A stretch of DNA of 64,000 bases from Eumeta japonica (taxonomy: Eukaryota > Arthropoda > Insecta > Lepidoptera > Psychidae). The translations under genes and the position numbers were made by a program. Below are positions 34,481-44,790 of the stretch, in pieces. How positions within the stretch are numbered: position 1 is the stretch's first letter; the number at the start of each line of letters is the position of its first letter. A model generated the notes under the pieces. The model was not told the DNA's origin, did not search any database, and saw nothing but the letters and a program-made list of their open reading frames with translations. The stretch lies in contig BGZK01002009.1 in assembly GCA_005406025.1 (NCBI GenBank), positions 22,384-86,383 of the forward strand. Direction: 5' to 3'.

Positions 34481-35944
34481 TCGCTCGTTTTACATTTTAG
34501 GGGCTTATAAATATTTTTTTTACTTTATAATACTAGTGGAATTCAAAATTAGATAATAATGAAATTGTATAAAACCGGGCAAGTGCAAATTCGCTTCGCA
34601 TGTTATTTTTTTAAATCTGAACCGAACTTGTTCATGATAGGTAAAAAAAGATATGTATGGCATCGAATTATAGAGATAAATCACTGAATGTATTGTCCGT
34701 TTTTCGATTCTCTCTTATCATATATTCTTGAATACGCGGATTAAGCCCGAGTGATTCTAATGTTTATTATAAGGTATTCTAATATTTCATTTTTTGACTT
34801 AATTTTAAACAAATATTGCATCGTAATAATGCAAATTCCACTACAAAATGACATTCAATAACATACTTATTTTCAACAATATTGACGTGGAGAAGAAATT
34901 TATACACTAAAAAAAAAATGAAAATCTCATTTTGTGCTAAGACTGATGCTAAAATAAAATTGGACATTGATGCAAACTGATTGCAATATCAATCTCAATT
35001 CCAATACTTTTTCGAGTAGTATTCAGCTAGCAATAGTGCAGGGACCGAAAATGGATCGGATTATCAAATTATGTCCTCGGGTTTGCTTTTAGAAAACATT
35101 CCAAGCATATAAAATTATAAGCAATTTTCTACATTTTGAATTTCTATAATATTATACGTATTGTTTGATTTATTTATTTGAATTCCAAAATGCAGTACAT
35201 TTTATAATTTTAAAATCAATAGGCAACATTTATTTTTGAATTTTATTTGAATTATAGCAATACTTTGAGTTCATCTTCGTATCAATACACCTGTTTTCGC
35301 TTGTTTGTATTTCATATCAAGTATTTATTGTTTACATTTTCTGGAATCAATTTCGTATATATTAATGCTGCACTTCGTTGTCTCTACTTATCCATTCGAT
35401 ACCTACATACGTATCAGCCAGCATTTCCCATCGGATTGCGTGAAGATCTGAAGGTCTGAGACTAAAATTAGTTCTGAAATAAAAATGTTGTGGGAGTGTA
35501 TGCCTCATCACAATTTTTAATTCACTGGAATGGTTAAAATTTGATAGAGATTCTCCGTGCAACTGAACATAAATAAAGAAAAAAGGTCGAGTTAAAGAAG
35601 GCAGAAGCGACTTTAAACTCCACACCTAGGTTTATTGATTGAATTTTTTGAAGAACTATCTTCCTCTACATCTCCGCTGGACTCGCTTCAAAGATACAGC
35701 CTCAGCGGAAAATTATGATCTGACTCCGCCTTCCGCTCTTAATTCGAAACTGACACTCCGATGCGGTCGCGTTAATGCACACAATGGATTAGTGCACCGT
35801 ATTCTCAAAATTATATACAGTGGCAAATAAACTTTCCTTTTGTCTTGGTGCCTTTTTCGCTCCCGCCGCGTACTCGCATTTTTCTTTTCATCGAGCACTA
35901 ACCGACAAGCTTAACACTGCTGTTTACTTTTATTTCATACATAC
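34481..35944. other. AT-rich DNA with a repeat tag and a mixed-GC patch
   Basis: 34570-34600 carries CCGGGCAAGTGCAAATTCGC, the opening phrase of the abundant lepidopteran Helitron-like repeat, without the rest. 35640-35900 is of balanced composition with CTGACTCCGCCTTCCGCTC and could be unique conserved sequence. No gene recognised. Confidence 0.45.
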
Positions 35945-36370
35945 GACTAGCTTTTGTCCGTGACTCCGCTCGCGTGGACATCGAGTGAATTCTTTCATCT
36001 TTTATATCGACCGATCAAGCTGTCAACTACCATCTCGATGATGTTCATTTTTTTCTATTTCAATCCAGGTTACGCTTATTTCCTTTTGGTCACGATCTAT
36101 ATTCCAGTTCTGTTCATAACTCCATCCTCGGCTCTACCAGTATGAACACACAATGAATCCTTTCATATTTTATATCAATCGACGATCATTAACTATGATC
36201 CTTATCTCGGTCCCTGTTTCGATTTCATACCAAAAGAATCCATATTCTTACACCAAATTCTTACATGTGATGCCGCTAGTTTTTATATTATGAAACGATT
36301 TCACTTAAGCTCTAGATTTTGATCCCGGACTTGCTTTCAATTCTGATTCCGAGCCAATATTGATCATGAA
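35945..36370. repeat. Dispersed lepidopteran repeat, family B (terminus left)
   Basis: The left terminus CTAGCTTTTGTCCGTGACTC, then CCGCTCGCGTGGACATCGAG, is followed by a long degenerate series of GATCxCGATxTC-like phrases (for example TATCTCGGTCCCTGTTTCGA at about 36203). Non-coding. Same family as 25846-26015, 44385-44790 and 50480-50755. Confidence 0.65.
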
Positions 36371-37429
36371 TCTTTCTTGAACATTGTTGTCACCAATAAC
36401 CAATCAATAAGAAAAGAACATTCTACAATAGTACAAGGGAAGCCGCGCGGAAAACTTAATAAGTTATAGCCTATATATTATTCTGATGTTTAATCTAATA
36501 TATTTGTCTAAAATTTCAGTTAATTGTATTAAGTTATGAAAGCGTAATTGAGTATCTGAACATCATGAACATGCAACATTGATAATATCAGTAGGATTGT
36601 AAAAAGTGCGTTCATTTGCCGCCGAGATTGAGAGCAAGGCCACATATACAGAAGTGTGAGTTATTTTTTCTTTCTTCCGATCGTATTTGTAGGATGTTTA
36701 GGACATATTGTGTTAAACAAGAAAATTTCGTTCCGCAATCAAAATGAACTAGAAGCAATGCCAACTCTTAAGTTTGCCTAAACTTAAATTATACCATCCA
36801 GACTTTACTTACACGTAATCGGTGTGTACACACACAAAATCAAATTAATAACTATTCTTCACTTGACAACTGGTTGTTGCGAAACTAGAGTCATAACAGA
36901 AGTTCTATCAATTACGCTTGTTATTCAATGTCTGGAAAGTTTACAAGAAGACATGAAAGATAAAAAATTGTGCTACGATTTCAAAAAAACTTACTTCGCA
37001 AGGTAACTTATAATCGTCGTATAAAATCTAAGAAAGTTAAAATTTGTTACCGAATTTAAAAAATTGGTCTGTACGTTTTTTTTTCAATCTTGGTTCAATA
37101 TTAATTTTTATTTCCTTATCTAAGCGAGTAAATAGCACAATAGCTTGACATATTAAATTATCATAATCCAATTTGGAATAAATCATGAAGGTTCATATAG
37201 ATACAAACATATAGACGAGTCAAAAACAAAACTTTCTCTTTTGAACCAGGTTAAATGTTGAATAAATGACATGAAAAAATAATAAGCAAAATAGATATTT
37301 AGTTTACAGATATATTTTTTTTCTCTACCAACAGACGGGGATTAGAATTAATTTAAAAACGGTGGTCACTGCCCTATATATACTTTTGTACATTTTATTT
37401 GAAAATTTTAAACATTATATACGATCAAT
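36371..37429. other. AT-rich DNA, nothing recognised
   Basis: No repeat terminus, gene or RNA motif identified. The 5' terminal repeat of the following mariner was looked for here and not found. Confidence 0.5.
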
Positions 37430-37829
37430 GCAGTAGAAATAGAAGTGCTAGAAGCCGCAATAGCTTTTCATGTAACTAATAATCATTTGACCATTGTGAT
37501 ATCATTATGAAAATACGTGTCTTTATCACCATGGATTTAAGTCGTGAAAATTTCCTTACAATGATTTATTACGATTTTCGGCGTGGGCTAACTCAAAAAC
37601 AGTGCACCAATCAACTGACTTCGACTTTTGGAGATGAAGCAACAACAAAAACCACTGTACATCACTTTTTTAGTGAGTTTAATCGTGGGCGGTCTATGCT
37701 CACGGACGAATTTAAAGAAGGTCGTCCTAAATCGGTTGTTGCGGGAACAAATAATACAGGATCGTCATGTTACATATCGCGAGATAGAAACGTCCCTGGG
37801 CATAAGTACGACGAGCATACATATAAGAT

Positions 37830-37865
<36 letters not shown>

Positions 37866-38754
37866 GCTTCAGCCAGTCGCAATGACTGAAAGGGACAAGT
37901 CCCGATACACCGAAGGGAGCGTAAATATCGGGGGGAGTGTAGGTTCTAGCTTGGGTTAGGAGTGACGGGAGTGTAGAGCCAGCCGGTATTCGTGCAACCT
38001 TTAGCCAGAAACTGGATTCGGGGTAGGTAATAGATAGTGTGTCAATAAATATAGTGGGGAAGGTATGTTCCTTTTGTTGACGAGCATACATATAAGATAT
38101 CACAAGAAAATTTGATCGTAAAAAAATTTATTCGCGTTGGATTCCGCACAAGTTCAGCATTGATCAAAAGCAGGCTCGTGTCAATTGGTGCAAAAAATAA
38201 TAAAAGAATAAAATTATGGCGTGTCAAAATCTGTTTTGTACTATCTACACAGGTGATGAATCTTAGATCTATGCGTATGACACCGAAACTAAACAACAGT
38301 CAACAGTGTGGGTGTTCCAAGATAAGCAGAACCCAACAAAAGTGATTCGAGTCAAAAGCACTTTTAAGCAAATGGTTGCCTGTTTTTTTTTTTATATAAA
38401 TGGACATGTGGTCACAGTTCTACTATATAATCGTAAAACGGTTGTTCGGAGTGATAGACTGCCATTTGTTTGAAGAAACAAAAAAGAACAACTGCGTTTT
38501 TATTTATCTCCAAACATCAAGAATATGTTACGTGGTCAACGTTTTTCGAGCCGTGAAAACGCTGTTTATGGGTTCAAAATGCACGTTTTTGAGGTATTTC
38601 AATCAGAATGGAAAAAGTGCTATATAAATTGATTTCAGTGTATGCAAAAGTGCATTGATCATCATGGCGAATATTTTGAAAAGCAATAAAAACATTTTAA
38701 ATGATAGATGTTTTGTTTATTTTGATATTGCGGACAGATAAGAAACAGCCCTCG
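37430..38754 (+). pseudogene. mariner transposase copy 3 with nested insertion
   Basis: Plus-strand mariner of the same subfamily as copy 4. The N-terminus starts at the ATG at 37531 (MDLSRENFLTMIYYDFRRGL, then FNRGRSMLTDEFKEGRPKSV). A short deletion follows, then DRHVTYREIETSLGIS before the insertion at 37834-38078. Afterwards it continues in changing frames: a first catalytic TGDES followed by a stop (38254-38270), VEGVDL-like text, then a C-terminus with SSREEAV-like, FEVFQSEWKKC and MQKCIDHHGEYFEKQ (about 38555-38690). The block around the second and third catalytic aspartates is largely deleted. The 3' end at 38754 is a terminal repeat (complement of CGAGGGCTGTTTCTTATCTG), followed by TA. 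Confidence 0.85.
37834..38078 (-). mobile_element. GAT-tailed retroposon nested in mariner copy 3
   Basis: 245-bp insert flanked by a perfect 24-bp direct duplication (37810-37833 and 38079-38102; starts GACGAGCATAC, ends AAGATATCA). Read on the minus strand, it ends in GACTGGCTGAAGCGATGATG with a GAT-repeat tail (37834-37866) directly at the target duplication. These are the signs of target-primed reverse transcription: a short insert, a repeat tail at the 3' end and a long variable duplication. No reading frame and no clear A/B boxes, so it may be a truncated LINE 3' end rather than a tRNA-derived SINE. The paralogous mariner at 40449-41600 has the uninterrupted site (41257-41280). Confidence 0.9.
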
Positions 38755-38756
38755 TA

Positions 38757-40446
38757 ATAACTCACAAGATGCAAACGATCAATTTCTTTTGTATTCCAAT
38801 TAGCATTCTAAAATTGACTCCAAAATGAAAATTCATTTATTTTCTCTCTATGGTAGTGATCAATATACCAGACCCTGTATTATGTACCACACGTATTTTC
38901 TTCCAGTATAATCGGAGAAAATAGGTTGCATCAAACGGACAGACAGACGTGAGTGGTCATATAAAGTTCCTTTTAACATACGCTTAAATCATTAATTTAA
39001 CATGTGCTAATTTAATTATTCCAAATTGAAACTGAAGAAACACAGAACGCGATATTTGATTTTTGTAAACCAAACAAGTTTGTATAATAAGCCGTGCCGT
39101 CCACCCTTTTACCAGCCAGTCACTAACAGACGCGAGTAAGCAATCACCTTGTCCCCTCTGCCGACACCTGCAAAATTATAGAACGTTTTTGTAACGTCTT
39201 TGCGGTGGCGGCGAAGCGTCTGCGTACACCGACGATTAAATCTCCGGCGAACCAGCACTTAAGGCCGGGCGGTCGCACGACCCGTTTGCCTTTTCGAGGA
39301 GACGGCGTGAGATCACGGCACGAAATTGAAATATTACAAACCGTAACACGAATTCCCCGATTCGCATATAAATTGCCAGGCGCATATTTTTCGGGGGCAA
39401 ACATCCCTCTCGCGAAAGGAACGGAATGTCATTGCGCCAGGCTATTACGGCCGCTGCGCCTCGACAATTTAATAAAGCGCCACTGATATGTGCAATAACG
39501 AATTCTTCACTGAGGTAATGCCTATGCTAAGTGGACGTGTCAACTGATTTACCGTCCGCATAAATCCCCAGCGCCGGCGCCGGCGCCCCGCGAACATCAT
39601 TAAGATATGTAATGCTCTCGCCTCTTGGGTAGTTTTAAGATAAAACATATGCGTATAATATATGAATCTAATTTTATTTATTTTTTTTTTTATAAACTTT
39701 TAATGTTGTTGGATACTGTTAGCCTACCTGATATATCTGCGCGTACATAAACTTGTTTTCATTCTCGCGTTACTTCCGGTTATATAGAAATTAATCGTTC
39801 TAGTATCAAACACTATCTTCATCACTTACGCAGGCTAATCTAGTATTGAAGTCGATGATACGAAATGACAGTCCGCGTTTTACTTGAGTTACATTTATGT
39901 TTTCGATTTTTTAAAAAAAGTCCAACTGATGATGCAATCTACTATTGCATGACAAATTGCATAAATCTTAATTATCAACACATTATTTTACTTTTTTTTT
40001 TGTTAATATCAAGTGTACTACAAAGTTGTAAATACATAGTTACTTTAAAACAACTTAATTATCACTGGAAAAGTCACCAGGCTTCGTGAAATTGAAACAG
40101 AATAAATATTGTTACTTGGTGATTATAATACTGTTCGATACGCCGCCATATTTTGTCTACAAAACAATTTAATACCACAGATATTTTATCAATGCGACTC
40201 ATATTGAATACGACGAAGTATTTCAGACGTACGACGCCTTGTTTGATACACCGTCACGTATGCGCGAGTCCGCCGGGGGGCGCGGCGAACGCAGAAACAA
40301 TAACGAGAACGTACATTCCCTCGTTCCGTTTCAAAAACTTCTTGAAAAATTCGTACCGGATTATCAATAATACTATAAATATACTAATTTAGTCGCGGTT
40401 TAACGGCTGATAATGTCTAAAAACGGGCCCATATAGGATTGGTTTT
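38757..40446. other. Spacer between the inverted mariner pair
   Basis: AT-rich flanks around the GC block at 39090-39640. 38930-38960 carries ACGGACAGACAGACG, a phrase often found in lepidopteran repeats. 40200-40290 has a second small CpG-rich patch. No gene recognised. Confidence 0.5.
39090..39640. promoter_or_regulatory. GC/CpG-rich block, candidate regulatory element 5
   Basis: The longest block. It includes GGTGGCGGCGAAGCGTCTGC, CCGGGCGGTCGCACGACCCG, GAATTCCCCGATTCGCATAT, CAATTTAATAAAGCGCC (39467-39483), CCGCATAAATCCCCAGCGCC and the palindromic GGCGCCGGCGCC area (39571-39588). Both strands are partly open but with no recognisable protein. It lies in the middle of the spacer between two inverted mariners. 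Confidence 0.35.
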
Positions 40447-40448
40447 TA

Positions 40449-41600
40449 CGAGGGCTGTTATTTATGTGTCCGTAACATCAAAAAGAAACAAAACGTTTAT
40501 CATTTAATATGGTTTTATTGTTTTACAAAATATTAGCCATGATAATCAATGCACTTTTACATAAACTGAAATCAATTTTTATAGCATTTTCTCCATTCGA
40601 ACTGAGGTATCTCCAAAACGTGTATTTTGAACGCATCAACGGCCTCTTCGCGGCTCGAAAAACGTTAACCAGGTAATTTATTCTTCTATTTCTCTTCTTG
40701 GGAATAAATAGAAATCGTTGCGTGCCAAATCGGGGGTGTACGGCGGATGATCCGTCAATTCGAACTTTTGACCTTCCGAAAACCGAATTGTTGAGGCCGA
40801 CGTGTGACAGTTAACATTGTCTTGACGTGGAATGATTCTGCGTTGTCGGTTGTTCTGTTTTTTTCTTATTTTTTCAAAAACTTCTGGCAAACAAATGGTC
40901 GTGTGCCACTTTAAATTAACTCTTTTACTATTTCATAACTGTAACTGTACTGTAACCACAATTTATACCAAAAAAACACGCAACCATTTGCTTAAAAGTG
41001 CTTTTGGCTCAAATCACTTTTGTTAGATTCGCTTTGTCTTGGAACACCCACACTGTTGACTGTGGTTTAATTTAGAGGTCGTAGGCATAGATCCAAGATT
41101 CATCACCTGTGTAGATATTACAAACAGCTTTTGACGCGTTATGATTTTATTTTTTTATCATTTTTTTCACCAATTTACACGAGCCTGTTTTTGATCAATG
41201 CTGAAGTTGTGCGGAATCCAATGCGTACATTTTTTTTTTATAGCCAAATTTTCCTGTAGTATCTTATATGTATGCTCGTCATACTTATTCCCAGGGACGT
41301 TTCTCTCTCGCGATAGGTAACATGACGATCTTGTATTTTTAGTTCCTGCACAGCATCAATATTTTTTGGTACAACAACCGATTTAGGGGCGAACTTCTTA
41401 AAATTCATCCGAGAACATAGACCGCCCACGAATAAACTCATTAAACCAATAATACACAGTGCTTTTTGATAGTACTTCATCCCCAAAAGTCGAAGTGAGT
41501 GAAGTGATCAATGCATTATTTTGATTTAGCCCTCGCCGGAAATCGTATTAAAACATTTCACGAAAATTTTCACGAGTCAAATCCATGAAACAAACTATAT
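40449..41600 (-). pseudogene. mariner transposase copy 4 (inverted relative of copy 3)
   Basis: Minus-strand mariner; 3' terminal repeat at 40449 (CGAGGGCTGTTATTTATGTG) preceded by TA (40447-40448). The ATG lies near 41586 (MDLTRENF). Further on come GRSMFSDEF, KSVVVPKNIDAVQELKIQDR, HVTYRE and TSLGIS. The first catalytic box TGDESWIYAYD is near 41080-41110, MPEVFEKIRKK near 40880, and then RQDNVNCHTS and PYTPDLARNDFYLFP. Here the second and third aspartates are separated by the 34 residues typical of DD34D mariners. The C-terminal part runs down to about 40520. All three catalytic aspartates survive, but stops and frameshifts break the frame. It lacks the retroposon of copy 3. Its 5' terminal repeat was not found; a MITE starts about 20-30 bases beyond the start codon. 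Confidence 0.88.
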
Positions 41601-41617
41601 TCTGCAGCCAATATATA

Positions 41618-41888
41618 CATATATATCAAGGTCTTCATGCAGATGTGATATAACTACAAAAACGCAATTTTACAGGAGAAGCAAATTAAAATATTTTGAA
41701 GGTAATTCTGAGATAAGTGTTTACCCAAAGTGTGATAATTATCAAATTTTACTTAGTAGAAGGAATTAATTTTACACTTTTTTGTATAAGTAGATGAAGA
41801 AATAAAATGCACGTAGATGCGACTCAAAAAGTCAATTTGGCATTTTTTGTACTTACGCCCTATCTGCATGAAGCCCTCGATATATCTG
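41618..41888. mobile_element. MITE with mariner-like ends
   Basis: About 270 bp with imperfect terminal inverted repeats of about 50-60 bp. The left side has ATATATCAAGGTCTTCATGC, then AGATGTGATATAACTACAAA. The complement of the right side has ATATATCGAGGGCTTCATGC, then AGATAGGGCGTAAGTACAAA. The outermost bases are TATA repeats, compatible with TA-target insertion. The inner end CGAGGGCTTCATG resembles the CGAGGGCTGTTAT terminus of the neighbouring mariner, which suggests a Tc1/mariner-mobilised element. No coding capacity. Confidence 0.75.
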
Positions 41889-41999
41889 ACTTCCCACGTG
41901 TATCATCCTAGTTATTAGGGAAAACCCCATCGAAATTCCGTTATTACGTAATTTTCTTTAAACCGGTTTCAAATAAACCTTATTTTACATCGCTCGTAA

Positions 42000-42750
42000 T
42001 TATTGTCGAGAATCGCCTTGTTCCGATACGTGACTTTCCTCCGTCGCTTATCCCACACACGGTCCAGCAATAAGCGGTTGCAGTGGTCTAGTGCTTGTAA
42101 TATGAATCGCTGCTAAGCTATGCAATAAAGTTGGCGCCGCACTCTCTCACGATTTATCGACACAATAACGCTTTCATGGCTTCCTTTTTGGCCGGCTAAA
42201 GAAAGTGTTTAGATAAAATGGAAAGTGCACATTTTCGTAACTTTAGCAATGACCTAACGCTACGTAAATTCTATGACTTTTACAAAGGATAATATGTATT
42301 TTTCGGTTTAAAAACAATTTTAATTCTTTTTTGGGGTGTCTTAAACAGTATTGCGGAATAGGTTGATTAACGATCTATAGCGGCGATCTATAATAAATAC
42401 TGTAAAATTTCATGGGATACAACACGCTGAAAAGGAATATACCTTAGAAGTCGTCTGTAGGTCGGAACCAACGTAGAAAATAAGTTTCCGAATCATATGT
42501 AAAGAGGTTCCCGTTAAACGGGACGCTCTGAATTCTTACTACGGAAATTACAATACATTTCCAATATCCCCGCGCCGCGCAAACGCGCTGCATCCGATAA
42601 AATATACCCGCGACATTTGCAATTGAATGTACGCGCGAAGCGTAATGGACGGTACGCAACGCAATAAAGTGGATGCCACAGAAAATCCCATCTACGTCGT
42701 TTCCGAAAGACTTGTCCTGGTCTATACATGCTCTATACTTGTATCTTGGC
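42000..42750. promoter_or_regulatory. Mixed GC-rich region, candidate regulatory elements 6a and 6b
   Basis: Two patches. 42000-42200 has AATTATTGTCGAGAATCGCC, GCAATAAAGTTGGCGCCGCA and CACGATTTATCGACACAATA. 42480-42720 has CCCCGCGCCGCGCAAACGCG, TAAAATATACCCGCGACATT and GCAACGCAATAAAGTGG. AATAAAG/TTTATT cores recur. Overlapping frames on the minus strand have no known match. Confidence 0.3.
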
Positions 42751-43559
42751 ACAGAAATTCTATATGAAGGTATTTCTTTAAGTGATTAAACTGCGTTTAT
42801 ACATATATAGAAGAAAATCGAAGTAGTAAACAAAACTACATATATATTGCATGAGTTTATAAACAAATACCTTTTTGTATTTGTACTATCACAGATTATG
42901 CAGCTCCAGCGTAGAGAATGGGTTTCATCTGAAAAAATACAAATCCTAGTACAGGCTGAAGCGATATCTCTTATGGAAAGTCAAAAATATAAGATGACAA
43001 TCGTGTTGTACGAAAAGTATCGAATTATTTCCTTTGTTTCTATGAAAGGGCGACTTTGTAAATATGTCTCGATGTATAATGAATATGTGAAACATTGAGC
43101 TAATGATATGACTAATAATGACTAATGAACACAATTTTTTAGAAACACACTAATAAAGTAAACTTAGAACGTAAGTAAGTTCGATAAAAATTTGCTAAGA
43201 CTAAGAATTCATCTGATAGTTAATACTTGGCTGTTAGACAGAAGATTTTATTGTCGCTAAATTGTTAGAATTGTTATTGTTTTTTACGTGTCATTAGGTA
43301 GACTTTCGTTACATTATTTTGTAAACTTTTGTGTCTTTGAATATGAGATCAACTTGGAGCTTGTGAACAGCTGCTCCCTCACTTCACATCACACCGCTCG
43401 CGGATGTAATAAACATGAGCGGAACTAGACCACGATGATTGTCTATTGTGTAAATAGTACGGTTCCCACTACATTTGTCATTTATAATAATAAGATGTAT
43501 AATTCAAGAACTATAAATGAGTTCCGATTAATTCATATCTTAACCATGATATACATCTG
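42751..43559. other. AT-rich DNA, nothing recognised
   Basis: Frames at 42847-43098 (plus) and 42946-43134 (minus) overlap each other and match nothing known. No repeat terminus seen. Confidence 0.5.
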
Positions 43560-43770
43560 TACATATATAAACGAAATACCACTAACTGACTGACTTATCA
43601 CGCGATCTCAGAAACTGTAGATCCGATTGACTTGAAATTTGGTGTAGTTACTCTTTTTGGGGCGTTGACGCTCATAGAGAACAGGTTTTAAGCAAATTTC
43701 AAATAATATTCATAATTGTTTTGTCTAGGCGTGCGATGCCGCGATCAAATGCTAGTAGATCGATTAATCA
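43560..43770. repeat. Lepidopteran interspersed repeat (ACTGACTGACTTATCACG type)
   Basis: Starts at TATAAACGAAATACCACTAA and includes ACTGACTGACTTATCACGCG, then AAACTGTAGATCCGATTGAC, then TTGAAATTTGGTGTAGTTAC, a phrase order common in lepidopteran non-coding repeats. No coding potential. Confidence 0.6.
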
Positions 43771-43839
43771 TCGATAATTTCTTTCTTTATGTAATTACGT
43801 AGACGTCTCATCTGTGTTAATCGGTCTTTCCATTAAGAC

Positions 43840-44180
43840 CGCAGTTGAGAGCATACGTACATACCCACTCACAATCGTCATTACTTATAGCGCTCGCTAA
43901 AATGGCAAAAACATACGTAAATATGAAACTGCCGAACGTCGATATTTCAATATCGTCCGCTTACAACGGATTGGACAGCAGTTTCGATACATACCCCGGC
44001 GCCGGTGCCTGTTTCTGCAATAACCGGTCCGATTCCGGGGCGCGCTTATTTGTCCCGCGGGGCGCCGCCGGAACGGTCCAACGGATTTCACGCGAATTTC
44101 GTTGTGTAAACCTTCGCGCATTCACGAGTAGTGAAATATGCACGGGCACGGTTGTGATATTCGAACTCCGTACTCTTCGA
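43840..44180. promoter_or_regulatory. GC/CpG-rich block, candidate regulatory element 7
   Basis: Contains ACATACCCCGGCGCCGGTGC, CTGCAATAACCGGTCCGATT and GTCCCGCGGGGCGCCGCCGG. Three overlapping frames on both strands are open, which is what a stop-poor GC block gives by chance. None looks like a known protein. Confidence 0.33.
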
Positions 44181-44384
44181 AATTCATAAGCATACAATGT
44201 ATTTCTTTTCGTTCTTTACAACTATTACGTCATTTTCCTTTTAATCTGTTTCTATACGTATGATAAGACGGTAGAACATGATGCGTCTGTACACTGAATT
44301 TTTATTCTAGAAAACAAAGATTTTTAATTTTTTCTTTTCACGTCTTAAGAGAGAACAACGATTTGTAATATGTCTATCTACACG

Positions 44385-44790
44385 TCCGTTTGTTTGTGCA
44401 CATCTCAGAAATCGTAAAACGGATTTCAATGCAGTTTTCCTGCATGGATAGACCGTGGTTTGAAACAGAATATAGGCTTTATTTCATTCAAATCGGATGT
44501 CGGAAAAAAAATTATTTTCATTTAAAAATCTAGCCTGATAAGTTATAAGGCTAATAATTGCTAGCATCGAAAGTTATAAACGTCACAAAACAAAAACCTA
44601 CACTCGACAGCTAATCATGACGCGCTCGACTTGTTGAAAAACGAAGAGAAATTGAGAACGGGATCGGTGCTGAAATCGAGTGAGTGACCGGTATTACAAA
44701 TAAATAGCATGACCAGGAACGCAAACAGGAATAGTAGAGACACATTCCGTGTCTACGCGGGCGAAGCCATGGCAGAAAACCTAATCGGTA
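44385..44790. repeat. Dispersed lepidopteran repeat, family B (terminus right)
   Basis: Begins with CGTCCGTTTGTTTGTGCACA and GAAATCGTAAAACGGATTTC, includes GAACGGGATCGGTGCTGAAA (about 44656), and ends with TCTACGCGGGCGAAGCCATG, a diverged form of the family terminus. Opposite orientation to 35945-36370. Confidence 0.6.

Noticed and set aside
37628..37885. Frame with a poly-histidine tail
   Set aside because: Produced by the CAT/ATC repeat tail of the nested retroposon read in one frame; not a gene.
43845..44197. Three overlapping frames on both strands
   Set aside because: Same compositional artefact in candidate element 7.
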